Of a stretch of 64,000 bases of DNA, positions 20,827 to 49,430 are shown one piece after another. The stretch lies in assembly GCF_041146795.1 (NCBI RefSeq), contig NC_135176.1, positions 28,405,786-28,469,785 on the forward strand, written 5' to 3'. The position numbers were made by a program, and so were the translations under genes. How positions within the stretch are numbered: the first letter of the stretch is position 1; every line of letters starts with the position of its first letter. The notes under the pieces were generated by a model. The model ran no database searches. It saw nothing but the letters and a program-made list of their open reading frames with translations, and had not been told where the DNA came from. The stretch comes from Maylandia zebra (lineage: Eukaryota; Chordata; Actinopteri; Cichliformes; Cichlidae).

Positions 20827-22769
20827 TCATTCACTCTTGTCTGAATGTCCACCCACCTTTTGTCTGTCCATGTCTTTGAGTTTGTGGTTCTCTATCCACC
20901 TTTTATACTTAGCCTTGCTTTTCTTGTAGCCAAATCTGGCTATGTCAACCATGAACACCCATGCCAGCCCGTACATAACCACTCCACCAAGCTTCATTAT
21001 CATTGAAGTCCTAGGAGAGGTGAGCTCGCAGTAGAACATCACCGTGCCGACTCCCACGCGAACAGTGGCAAACAGTAAAATAAAAAGCAGGTCCACCGCG
21101 TCGCCCAGCAGGCTGTCGTACAGGCCCACCTGGCGGAGGAACCAGCGGGTCTGCAGCAGGGGATTGGTGAGCTCGCTGCCAAAGATGACCCCGCAGGTTT
21201 CACAGCCTGACACTCCCATCAGCAAAGCCAGCAGGATGCCTGCGATACTGGCAGCATGATGTGCAAGCATGATGGGGCCCTCCGTGTGGTAGCATACACA
21301 CCAACCCATGTCGAAGAAGAAGTAGCCGAGGCACACAGCCAGGGCGAAGCTCTGGAGCTCTGTGTTTTCTGTACCTGGGTGATGATAAGAAGAAGGTCAT
21401 CTGTATTTAATATTTTCTTTATTATTATATGAAAAAATTCTTAATGCAAATTTAGTGCTTGGAGAAATAACGTGAAGGTGTTTAAAGCATACCGTGCACC
21501 TCTGTATGCTGCACATTTAAAGGCAAACTGTAAAAAGCTGGTTTATAATGAAGTCGCCTATAAAACTGAGAGTCCTTATATTTAAAGCTGTATCAAGAGA
21601 TCTCAGGTTTGGAGGCTTAATACTTATGAGAATGAAATCATAGTTTGACTTGTGCTCATTTGGATAAGTCAGGGTTTTTTGGTTAGCAGTATTTTTGAGT
21701 GGATCCTGTTTAATTGACCTCTTTTTATGGGCCCACGTATTTCTTACAATAACCTACTTACATTTGTTTGTGGTTTCGATATATTTCTGTGTCTTTTTCG
21801 GGACCATAAAACCCACTTTTTTGGAAAATTACACCTGTACCTGCAGGTTTTTGACTGCTTGGTTCTTTGCTGTCTTCATCTTTTGGATATTTAAGGGCCA
21901 CCACAGAGAATCATCTCCCTCCATGTTACCCAATCCCTAGCTTCTGTTGCACCAACCCTCACTAATACATCCATGAATCTTCTCTGTGCTTTTCCTCTTA
22001 ACCTCCTGCCTGGTACCTCCATCTTTAGCATCCTTTGCCCTATATAGACCACATGTACCATCCTGGTACAGCTATTTTTATGTACTTTTATTTAAATGTA
22101 TTATACCGACCTAAATTCAATCATAATCATTTGTACATTTTTTTTAAATCACTGTCTTTAATTCACAAACTAATTAAAACTGTGCTTATATTGATTCATT
22201 CATGGACTGATTACATTAATCCTTTCACTCTGTGATTAATTACCTGACTTATTGGTTCATTTAATGCAGACTGTGAATGTGTTTCACCTCCATTACCCAC
22301 CAAACTGATTTACACTTTACTTTTCATTAAATTTTAAAATATGCTGAACATCAGCGCCATGCTGCTGATCCTGTTAACTCTCAGTGAGGACAGTAGACTG
22401 CTATAATTAGCACCAGTCTGAATTTACATCACCACATGACCAGAAAGAGAGCATAATTAAATTAAATTAAATTAAATTAAATTAAATTAAATTAAATTAA
22501 ATTAAATTAAATTAAATTAAATTAAATTACTAACTATACTTTGTAACTGCATTGGTAACATGTCTATTGATCCACTGACCTGCATGCGTGAAGGGCCAGG
22601 GTCCGTCTACGAAAACAACGTAGGCTGTGAGCAGCACTATGAGGACGCCGTGGGACAACGTGACCAGGCGACAGTTCCACTCGGGTCCCCGCTGGGTGAA
22701 GGTGCAGACGAACAAGAAGTAGAGACACAGCCAGCCAATCAGGCTGCAGATGACCTCCAGCATCGGCAT
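20827..22769 (-). CDS. tlcd5: tlcd5 (tmem136), TLC-domain membrane protein, 245 aa
   Basis: Two coding exons on the minus strand: 22769-22580, then 21374-20827. The junction codon is G|GT, and the total of 738 bp gives 245 aa, the length recalled for human TMEM136. The product is a multi-pass TLC-domain protein. Sequence landmarks are EWNCRLVTLSHG, YVVFVDGPWPF, the TLC signature LGYFFFDMGWCVCY with EGPIMLAHHAAS, and FGSELTNPLLQTRWFLR. Met at 22769 is chosen because a good acceptor (TTCCCAAACACACAG) ends two bases before it and its Kozak context (GCCATGC) is better than that of the upstream Met at 22796. The gene is adjacent to arhgef12, as in human, but on the opposite strand. The biochemical role of TLCD5 is not well defined; other TLCD proteins affect membrane phospholipid composition. 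Confidence 0.93.
21905..22030 (-). repeat. Non-LTR retrotransposon 3' ORF fragment, copy 1
   Basis: Read on the minus strand it gives GRRLRG...RRFMDV-like residues, the same family as the better-kept copy at 38370-38530 and the one at 48925-49015. It lies in the tlcd5 intron. Boundaries are approximate. Confidence 0.5.
22454..22527. repeat. (AATTA)n pentanucleotide repeat
   Basis: About 15 near-perfect AATTA units, in the tlcd5 intron about 50 bp from the donor side of coding exon 1. Confidence 0.95.
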
Positions 22770-22770
22770 G

Positions 22771-25700
22771 GCTGTGTGTTTGGGAAGAACAGACACATCT
22801 GAGGTCTTTTACATGAGACTGGATCTAAGAAGAAGTCACTGAAAGTGTAATGCATTGATTTTATATTTGAACATATTTACATACAATATTAGGTTAACCA
22901 TGTAGATGGATACTGAGTCCATGTAGGGTTAATGGGTTATTTACTCCAATGAAAACAAGCTTATTTGAAACAGTGATGACATAATAAGGTAAAATTTGAC
23001 TTTAAACTGTGACTTGCTTATTGTCAAAAACAAATGTCAATTTCTTTAAAACGTCACTTTTTAAAAACACTTGTGGGCACCAAGCAGCAAAGGCATACCT
23101 GCTGCTAACTAATGACAACACAGCTAAACATGCCTGGCATTATATAAAATGTCAGTTTGTGCATTAATAAAAATGCTGAAATTTCTTCATATCTGCGGGT
23201 ACATTACAGTGTGCTGTAAACTCTGTGTTAACCAATCGGTAGCAAGCAGGTTTTAAAGAAGCTAGATTTGGAAACAAAACCAACCTTAATTTAAAATGAT
23301 TTTATGCAATAATGCACCTGTGGCTGCTGGGTATTGCTGACCAAAGTACGTGTCCATATTCTGAAATAGAACAGTCATGCCGTGGTTTGCCTTAACTCCT
23401 CCTCCTCTCAGTCGTCCTCACGTTCAGGATGCTTGTAGATATGGACTCCATCACTGAGGTAGCCTCAGCCTCCATCACTGTTTACGCTCCATAAAGCCTC
23501 CATCAAAATTCTGTCAGCTCAGCATTTTTTTTAATGGACACACTCGGCCAAGATGACAGATATGCCATGTGCAGGCTACTATGGACAGTTAGTGGATCCT
23601 GTTTCCCTTCCCCCTGGAAGTCAGACTTGATCCTCTTAAAGGATTACAGCCTCCTCTTCTCTGCACATACCTGCTTTTGGACAGGGCGGGTGATACCAGG
23701 CTGCAGAGCAGCACATGCATAATAGTAAAGTGAAGACGGGATAAGTGACTGAACTGTATAGTGGATGCTCGGATGGGTGGATGATAGAATTGTACAATTA
23801 TGTGAACAGCAGTATTTCAGATACAGCTCCACCTGCATAAAGCAAAAGTACTGTCACAGCCTCTCCTCACTTTACAGCTCCTCCTATGACACCTGGACTA
23901 TTTTTAATCGAAATGAACTGCACATAGTAATGTTTTACTTTGAAATTAAGTGAGCCTATCCAATTTCTTCTTCTTCTTCGTCCGCCTAAAATCTCGTCTC
24001 GCAGCTTTGAGAAAGCTCCCACATATTTTACATCATTTCTTGGGCCCATTTGGGAATACTGTGATGTGACTTTTGGTAGCGATTTGTCAGAGTTGTTGTG
24101 AAATTCCCAAAATACTTCAGAATTTTTCCCCATTCATTCGAATAAGAAAGTGTCTAAAAAGATCACCAACCCAGGCCACTTTCGAGCCCACTTTTCAGAT
24201 CTTTGTGTCTTCGTTTTTTTCCCCAGTTGTTTTGAGCAAGAGGTTTTTTTTTAGCATTTGCTTGCTACTTCCTGTAAAGCAGTCTCTCTATATGTAACTT
24301 GATGTGCACTGGTCTGTTTTTATTAATTTTTGCCGTCCTGTGCATTTCATCAGCACTTTAAACTGCCTTCCACATAAATAGGACACTGACTGAAAATAGA
24401 GACTTAAAAACAGAATGGGGATCATTTAGAGGAGGCAGACTGATATGTGTGATACTGCAGGATTAGAGGCCAAAATCTGTGATGTATTGAGCAGATGACA
24501 CACCAGACCTGGATATTGCAGACTCTGTCCATACTGTGTTGACATAACAGCAGATGCCACACTATGTTCTTCTGTAAAATGGTTAATTTCACTGACATAA
24601 TGACGATCAAGTCAGTAATGCTTGTATTTTAAAATTAGATAAATAAATAAATAAATAAATAAAACTGCACTCAGGGTAGTTAGAAAACCCTGTAAAGATT
24701 TCAGAAGAGGGGGAGTGTGTGCTCTGAGGGCAGGTGGTTGATGCAGGTGGGTGAGTTACATACAGAAAATACTCACAGCAGCACCGAGGCTAGAAGTTTT
24801 CACATGTGACCCTCCAGGCATTTCATTCACCTCTGCTACGGCAGGTTAATACCCTGTGAGGCGAAGGTCGGGTGCTCACCTGACAGCTCTGCAGCATTAA
24901 CCCACTTCCAGATCAGCTCTAATCTGACACCCGAGTAGATTATCGGCTAGGAAGGTAAAGCTATAACAGATATTATTACTCTATCAGATTATTATGCTAC
25001 TTTCATAACAGTGAACACATATACAGGTGCTGAATTAGCCAGGAAACTGTAGACAGCCTGGACACAATTATAATACTATGTTGATGTAATTTGATTGACA
25101 CAAGTGATATTGAACAACATAATATAAATATGATCCAGAGAAGCTAAGTATAGAATAGTACCATCTTAACTCAAAGGAATATGTTTTACATCCTCCAGCA
25201 GTCATTTTTTTTAACCACTCTGTGGTCATTTTGCATCTCATAGTTGTTCTTCTCACCTTTGATTGCATCATTTTCTCTCTTTGCAGTGATTTTTCTTGTA
25301 TTTGCTTTAACTTCAGTCACATCTGTGTGATTTTTATCATATTGTAATCTTGGTCTTTTGCATGTCTTTGGCCATTTTGCCTCTCTTTTGAATCTTTTCC
25401 TCCACTGCTCAAGTCTTATTGAAGTTGTTTTGTGTCTTTCCAGGCTGTTTGATATTGCTTACTTCCATTTGTGGAAACTTGATTGGCTTTCAAAGCACTT
25501 CTGACCTATACAAATCTATTTACTCCATTGTTAGGTTTTACAGCTTTAGTTATGTGTTATTTTATAGTCAAAACAATAAATCTTCTAATAAATTATGATT
25601 TTTTTTATTGTAGACATAGCTAGGCAGAGTTATATAAGTCATTTAGGTCATCTCCAGCTACAGCATTAAAATGATTTACACATATTTCCTGCCATTCTTT

Positions 25701-26681
25701 AATCTGTTCACCTTGGCTGTACCTGTAGAGCGCTTTTGGAGCTCCAGGGCAGCAGGCGGCGCTGTTGTTTTATTCTTAAAGGCGAACAGACGTGACGGAA
25801 GAGGGTCCTTCTGCATCCTGGGTTGGAGAAAGTTGACCTAAACAAACATGGAATAACGGCCCTGAAACATTTTCCTATAATTTCACCTGGGTCATCATTT
25901 CTGTAGATACCGAGTGAGTTTCTCAGCATTACAAAATGCGGCTCTAACTGGAAGAGAAGAGAAATTTACCCCGGCTCAGTGGCTGCTGTTGGAACGAACA
26001 CGAGGTGAAAGTCCCTTCAAATTTAACCTAATTTTAACTACCTTTCCGCAGCGTCAGATGTACAATCTGATAAGATTAATCATAAATGCCTTATTCAAAT
26101 CCTTATAATCCGTTTTTAAAATCGGGGTTGATTACGAAGACTTAGTATTAGCTATTTTTAGTGTAATTTAACCCAAAATGGATGCTCACGAGTCCCTTAG
26201 TACGCCTGTTTTAATGTGGGACAGCTAACGTTAAATTGTTAACCAAGGCATAAATTGCATTTAATCAAAGCTACTGTGGATCAGATGCATGCCGAAGTTA
26301 CTGTTAGGCTTTAGGCTTTTATATAAAAATGTAAAAGTCTCCTAGTATTGTGTGTGTAGTTTTGTAAAACTACAGAACGCCTAATTTGATAGAAAATGTA
26401 AATGAAATGTGGCAGTGTGTTTTTTCCCCTACACATTAATATTACATTTTAAAATAATAATAACACAATTTGATAAAACAAAAATATATTTTTATTGTTC
26501 TGTAAAGGCAATTAAAAAATTCTGATATATTTAAATGGAAAAGTAAAGAATATTTTTATTTTGAATTAAAGAACAGTTAATGTGGCTTATCATTGCAATA
26601 TTAAATGTCAGTATAGTTGGGTTAAACAACCACATCAACTTCATCTCTATTGTTTTCCCTATCCCTGCCTTTTTCTACAGG
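22771..26681. other. Divergent upstream region between tlcd5 and rcc1l
   Basis: tlcd5 is transcribed leftward and rcc1l rightward, so both promoters should lie here. A tlcd5 5' untranslated exon probably lies to the right of 22771, but I could not place it. Contains an (AAAT)n tract at about 24638-24662. No further coding exons were seen. The stretch also marks the junction of two neighbourhoods that are on different human chromosomes. Confidence 0.5.
25830..25913 (+). other. rcc1l: Candidate rcc1l 5' untranslated exon
   Basis: A strong donor (GA|GTGAGT) follows 25913. The acceptor at 26680 (TTTTCTACAG) lies one base before the rcc1l ATG, implying an upstream noncoding exon. The start of this exon is a guess, because no transcript was available. 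Confidence 0.35.
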
Positions 26682-44556
<17,875 letters not shown>

Positions 44557-45060
44557 GCCTCCTGTCCTCACCAGCGGTGGATTAAGCCTGGATGTTTGGG
44601 CCGAGGCCTCCCGCTGACCCCCGGCTGCCCCGGAGAGCCGACTGGAGGCTCGGTGTGGAGCGGCGAAGCCAGCTGCTCTCCACAGGCGGTGGACCCGGTC
44701 ACGCGCTGACGTCAGCGGAGGGCAGAGCGGATGATTGCGCAGCAAACTTCCACTGACACTGCTCACTTTATTCTTTATTCTTAAGGTCATGTGGGAAAGA
44801 CATCCAAGCCTCATTTTATCACAACTAGAGCTCAAACGAGTCGTCAGTTAATTGATTATTCAGTGACGCTGTGGTGGGAAAAACAGTGAATCTTTCTGTG
44901 AAAATTTGCTGTTCTTAAGAATACACTGAACATATTTGGCTTCTGGATAAAATGAGACATTGGATGTGGTCACTGTGGACTAAAAACGGAACTTTTATCG
45001 ACTAAACAGCTCTTCTGCACACAGAGTGATTATAAAAATAAACTTTAGCTGCAGCAGTAT
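44557..45060 (+). other. rcc1l: rcc1l 3' untranslated region with poly(A) signal
   Basis: Follows the TGA at 44554-44556. AATAAA at 45037-45042 is the first canonical signal, giving a UTR of about 0.5 kb. The first 200 bp are GC-rich relative to the surroundings. Confidence 0.6.
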
Positions 45061-45894
45061 TCCTATTGTTTTGTCCCTGTCACTCGTGTTCTCACCAGCT
45101 TCGATGTGGTTCTAACTTTAATTTTCTCTCACGTGTGACTCATTTGCTGCCACACTGGAGAAACAACAGGAAAATGTGGCCGGTGAAGCGCGCCATCGAC
45201 AGACTCGTACGGTTTGGGTTTATTTCAAACATTATGCAGCAGCGCTTTAAATCTCTGCGGCACGATAAAATATTTGTAAAACACTGCAGCTGTTGAAAAA
45301 CCAATGACAGCAAAACAATCCACAGAAATGATTATCTCCCTGCCAACTGCAAATAGAGGTGAAGGCACTCAGCCCGAGGGAGAAAACAGGTTTCGAGGAA
45401 TCAATTTTACAACCCGAGCTCCCGTGTCATCGGTCGCGCCCGCACGTTCTGCATACGCAAGCAGCGAAAATCTACAGCAACTACAATCGTGTCGCGCTGA
45501 CAGGGTGAGAGGATGCTGATTGTAGGAGTGTTGGGGCTGAAAAGTGGCTGCTGATGGCTGTAAAATGAAATAAGAGGAACAATTTGCTTAGTTGTTTATG
45601 TTGTGTCTGCTTTTCCCGTGAAAATCACTGAATGGCAAAGAAGCAATTGGCTTTTTATATCCTAAATCAAAATAAATTCACTTTTAAATAAATGTACACA
45701 TCAGTTTTTTGTTGATGTATTAGACTTAAAAACCTCTTCATTTCTGATAACTTCTATGCAAATTTCTTCACAAAAACTCTTCATATTTTTCTCATGTATG
45801 AAATGTTACAGTGGTGGTTGCTCATAATAAAAGGCCAGAGTTTTAAATGATGCAGTCTGCATATGTGTAGAGCTTTCCTGGGAGCTTTTTTCCT
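45061..45894. other. Intergenic DNA between the convergent rcc1l and castor2 genes
   Basis: Nothing recognised here; no open frame with family resemblance. Confidence 0.5.
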
Positions 45895-46506
45895 ATTCTT
45901 GGAGGTCGTGGAGAGGCAGCGTTGTCATGCGGTTTATGGTTTGACCCTTCTTGACCACTGGGGCCTTTCTATGTAGAGTTTGCGTGTTCTTCCTGTCCCT
46001 GTGTGGGTTTCCTCTTGCAGACCGAACGCATGCTTCTTAGGACAATTGGCAATTCTAAAATTGACCAAAGTGTGGACGTGAGAGTAAGCGGCAGAGGTGG
46101 GACCAAGTCATTGTTTTGCAAGTCTCAAGTAAGTCTCAAGTCTTTATCCTCAAATCTCAAGTCAAGTCTCAAGTAATGTCAGGCAAGTCAGAGTCGAGTC
46201 TCAAGTCACTGGTGTAAAAGTCCGAGTCAAGTCACAAGTCTGAAACTTTGAATTTCAAGTCCTTTCGAGTCTTTAAAAAAAAAAAAGAGAAAATAATGTT
46301 GCAGTTATATGCTAAATGTAAATATTAGACCATGTAATTTTAAAATCTGTGTTTTTCTCAACACATGACAAAATAGTGAACTTAGAAAATATACACAAAT
46401 TGTGAAATTGCATCTCTTTAAAATGCAGCTCAACCTAGCTCCAAGAATAATTTTCACCGACAGTTCTGAGATAAGCTGCATGTTATTCTTGGATGCGGTT
46501 GTAGGA

Positions 46507-47081
46507 CCGGTGTTGTGCCAAAAAGTGATTGTCTGCCAAAAACTGATTTCCGGTATTTGCCAAAAACTGATTGCTCGTATTTAAACTGCTATAAGTAACT
46601 TGTTGGGCTATAATATGTGAAACATATGTCAAATGCATCCCTCATGGATGACATAAAGTCATCTTGAGCCACAAACAACATTCGTGTAACAAGGTAGAAG
46701 CCGCAATCAGTTTTTGGCAGTGACTTTTATATAACCTTTATTTAAACAGTTAAAAAAAATCTCATTAACATTAAAAATGTCTTTTGTAAGAGTAAGTTGG
46801 CCAAGAGGACAGCAGAAATGGCAGCAAATATTACAATATTTCTGTAAAAATATTTTAAGTGGGGATAAAGGACCGGATTGGTTATAATGTAAGTACAATA
46901 GCAGAGAGTTGTAAAGATACTTGAAAAACAGATATTGTTTTAATTCTCTATATAACCCCTTTGTAAACCCTGTTCACCGAAGTCTATTTACGAACATACG
47001 TAAAGATATTACACATAAAAAATACACAGAAACATTGGAAATCAGTTTTTGGCAGACAATCACTTTTTGGCACAACACCGG
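46507..47081. mobile_element. 575-bp MITE with perfect 45-bp inverted repeats, nested
   Basis: Positions 46507-46551, starting CCGGTGTTGTGCCAAAAAGT, are the exact reverse complement of 47037-47081. The arms contain GCCAAAAACTGATT-type units; a further forward copy lies at about 46559, and an inverted one (AATCAGTTTTTGGC) at about 46705-46718. No open frame. No unambiguous target duplication was seen at the borders. It is inserted in the 2228-bp element. Confidence 0.88.
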
Positions 47082-47773
47082 CTTTAAAATCGCATGACAA
47101 AAATATCATACACATTAAAAAAAACTGTATCACCAACGTAGCCTGGACAACATTTGCTAGTTAGATGAAGTCAGCTATCTCATCGTAGCATATTTATATG
47201 CATATTTATAATCATACGCTTCTTGGAGTGAGTGCATACACTCATGAAGTTTAGTAACTTCCGGTCACTGCAACAAGCCCAGGGACGGATGGGTGCAGGA
47301 CCTTGAAATGCACCCTGTAGAACGAAAGACCATCGTACGTATCATAAGTTTACCAGTCTCACAAATCGTCGTCATAAATACACATTCCTTAACCGTTTAT
47401 TAATAGGACCTTTGAGCTCAACGGTAATTAATTAGTAGTGGAAATAATTTCTGGTACCCATCACAGAAATGTAGCAGTGACAATAATACTGTATGCTGTA
47501 ATCGCACTGGGCAATTAGTGATACAAAAAACCTGTTTTATCCTGTGAATAAAAGTATATGTTTTTGTCAATGTACCATAATAACAGAAGCGAAACGCAAT
47601 ATTGTGTCAGGACAATTCACTATTTATGCACAATAAATAAAGGAGCATAGCGCGACAATTTCTGTTCAGCGCCAGACTTGCTTGTAACCTATCACTAATT
47701 ATGTTATGAAAATGACGTATTAACTACTAAAAAACACTGACCTTCGTGTAAATGCTTGGAGCAGACTAACCTG

Positions 47774-48046
47774 TTAGCTGGAGTGTTCTGGGACGTTATA
47801 TTTGGTCTTTGAATGGCTGCAATCCAGTCGCCTCTTTGTTACTTCGGAAACATGGCTCGAACAATTTCTCTTCAACGACGTAATCCGATAACAACCGATC
47901 TCTTTACCCGTCGGCTTCCCGTGGCTGTCATGCGACCGGCTATTGCAGTTAATAATACAACAGCTTCTTGACATTTTTGTGTTTCTTTTTATCGCTGTAT
48001 AACTGATTTCAATTGAAAGCCTGCGTGCGCTAGTACCGCTTGCCAC
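47774..48046 (-). pseudogene. THAP-like zinc-finger exon remnant
   Basis: The minus-strand frame contains MSRSCCIINCNSRSHDS, then GKEIGCYRI and VSEVTKRRLD. This resembles the N-terminal half of a THAP domain as found in P-type and domesticated transposases. The expected downstream Trp, the C-x2-H pair and the AVPTIF-like tail are missing or out of frame, so it is a broken exon of the transposon that carries it. Confidence 0.45.
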
Positions 48047-48401
48047 GAGTTCCCAGAATCCTTTGCGGTTCTACCCGTGAATGACGTCACATTTTCAATC
48101 TCTATATAATATGCATGTTAAATTTTATATTTGGGGTAAAATATCAAGTCTTTTCAAGTAAACCGGTTCAAGTCCAATTCAAGTCCCAAGTCACTGGTGT
48201 AAAAGTCCAAGTCAAGTCACAAGTCTTAGAACATTTTTTCAAGTCAAGTCTAAAGTCATAAAATTAATGACTGGAGTCTGACTCGAGTCCAAGTCATGTG
48301 ACTCGAGTCCACACCTCTGGTAAGCGGTTGTCTTTTTGTTAGCCCTGTCTTTGTAAAAGGCTGGCAACCTGTTCAGGAAGCACCCCACCTCGTGTGTGAC
48401 A

Positions 48402-48650
48402 GTTTTATTTGTATTTATATTGCGCCAAATCACAAGTAACAGTCACCTTAAGGCAGTTTATATTGTAAGGTAAAGACCCTACAATAATACAGTGGAAACT
48501 CCAACGACCCCTCCCTATGAGCAAGCGCATTGACGACAGTGGGAAGGGAAAACTCCCTTTTAATACGAAGAAACCTCCAGCAGAACCAGCCCTGGGGAAC
48601 GGCAGCAGTCCGCCACGACCAGTTGGGGACAATGGGAGGAAGACATACAG
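48402..48650 (+). repeat. Dispersed teleost repeat, copy 3
   Basis: TATTTATATTGCGCCAAATC, AAGGCAGTTTATATTGTAAG and GGGAAGGGAAAACTCCCTTT follow the order of copies 1 and 2. It directly adjoins the split older repeat. Confidence 0.8.
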
Positions 48651-48924
48651 CTGCTGCTGGGTAAATAATTCTGCATTAAAACCCATCTTGAGCCTACAGA
48701 GTGGCTGATGCTGCGTTTATACTTTGGCTTGGTCTGGCTACATTGCTCTGCAATTTTGCTGCCTAAAGTTGGCAGACGAGTTCCTGTTTTTGAGTTTATC
48801 CATCCTTTTTTGGACTGTACTGAATGGATGCAACGTGTGGTTACATTTTTAGGAAGGTGCACGTCAGATGAAGTATCAGTTACAATAAGCTTAAATTTGA
48901 AGAAACAAATCCTGTTTGAGATTT

Positions 48925-49015
48925 GTGACACCAGTGCACTGCATGTCTTCCTTCACTACATCCACAAATCTTCTCTGACTTCCTCTTTTCCTCCTGCCTG
49001 GAAGTTTCATCATCA
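48925..49015 (-). repeat. Non-LTR retrotransposon 3' ORF fragment, copy 3
   Basis: The minus-strand reading KLPGRRKRGSQRRFVDVVKE DMQ matches the 38370-38530 fragment. Short and degraded. Confidence 0.6.
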
Positions 49016-49247
49016 CGGTACGAGTCACAAATTGGATGCACTCACAACCTGCTCCTGAAACACACTTTTCAACATGTATGCAGTCTCCCCCATTTAACAA
49101 TTCATCTATCATATAAACATGTAAGAGTCAGGATAATATTGAAGCTGAAACAGCTGCTTGTTTACTTATAAATGATAAATGCTCCCATGCTGCCTTCCTT
49201 CCTACCTCACCCCCAGCTGATTGCTCACCCCCCTCTCTGAGCCTGTT

Positions 49248-49430
49248 TCTCTTTGAGGTTTCTTCCTGTTTAAAGGGAGTTCTTCCTTCACACAGTCGCC
49301 AAGTCCTTGCTCACAGGGGATCGTCTCATTGTTTGGGGTTCTTTCTAATATTGAAGGGTTTAAAAAGTATTATAATATAAAGGGCACTGTTGTAGTTATT
49401 TGGGACTATATAAATAAAAGTGAATTGAAC
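49248..49430 (-). repeat. Dispersed teleost repeat, copy 4 (reverse)
   Basis: Reverse complement of the copies at 3621, 31431 and 48402: GAGGTTTCTTCCTGTTTAAA at one side and GACTATATAAATAAAAGTGA at the other. Confidence 0.75.

Larger units (their letters stand above)
46092..48319. mobile_element. 2228-bp DNA transposon (hAT or P superfamily) with 8-bp target duplication
   Basis: The termini CAGAGGTGGGACCAAGTCA and (reverse complement of the right end) CAGAGGTGTGGACTCGAGTC are imperfect inverted repeats. GTAAGCGG flanks both sides (46084-46091 and 48320-48327). Both ends are packed with CAAGTC units. A 39-bp block (46202-46240 and 48187-48225) is repeated in the same orientation with one mismatch. 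The CAGAGGTG terminus looks hAT-like. The 8-bp duplication fits hAT and P equally, and the THAP-like exon inside favours P. Superfamily unresolved. No complete transposase remains. Confidence 0.82.
45895..48400 (+). repeat. Older teleost interspersed repeat split by a transposon insertion
   Basis: The left part (45895-46091, with TAGAGTTTGCGTGTTCTTCC and GGACAATTGGCAATTCTAAA) continues after the insertion at 48328 (TTGTCTTTTTGTTAGCCCTG, GGCTGGCAACCTGTTCAGGA). The two parts join exactly at the duplicated 8-mer. The same repeat occurs uninterrupted, in reverse, at 32040-32225. Confidence 0.65.

Noticed and set aside
22454..22527. Regular short-unit array, considered as a CRISPR-like repeat
   Set aside because: A simple pentanucleotide microsatellite without spacers, in a eukaryotic intron.
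48708..49058. 116-codon plus-strand open frame
   Set aside because: Overlaps, antisense, a recognisable LINE fragment and has no family match of its own.
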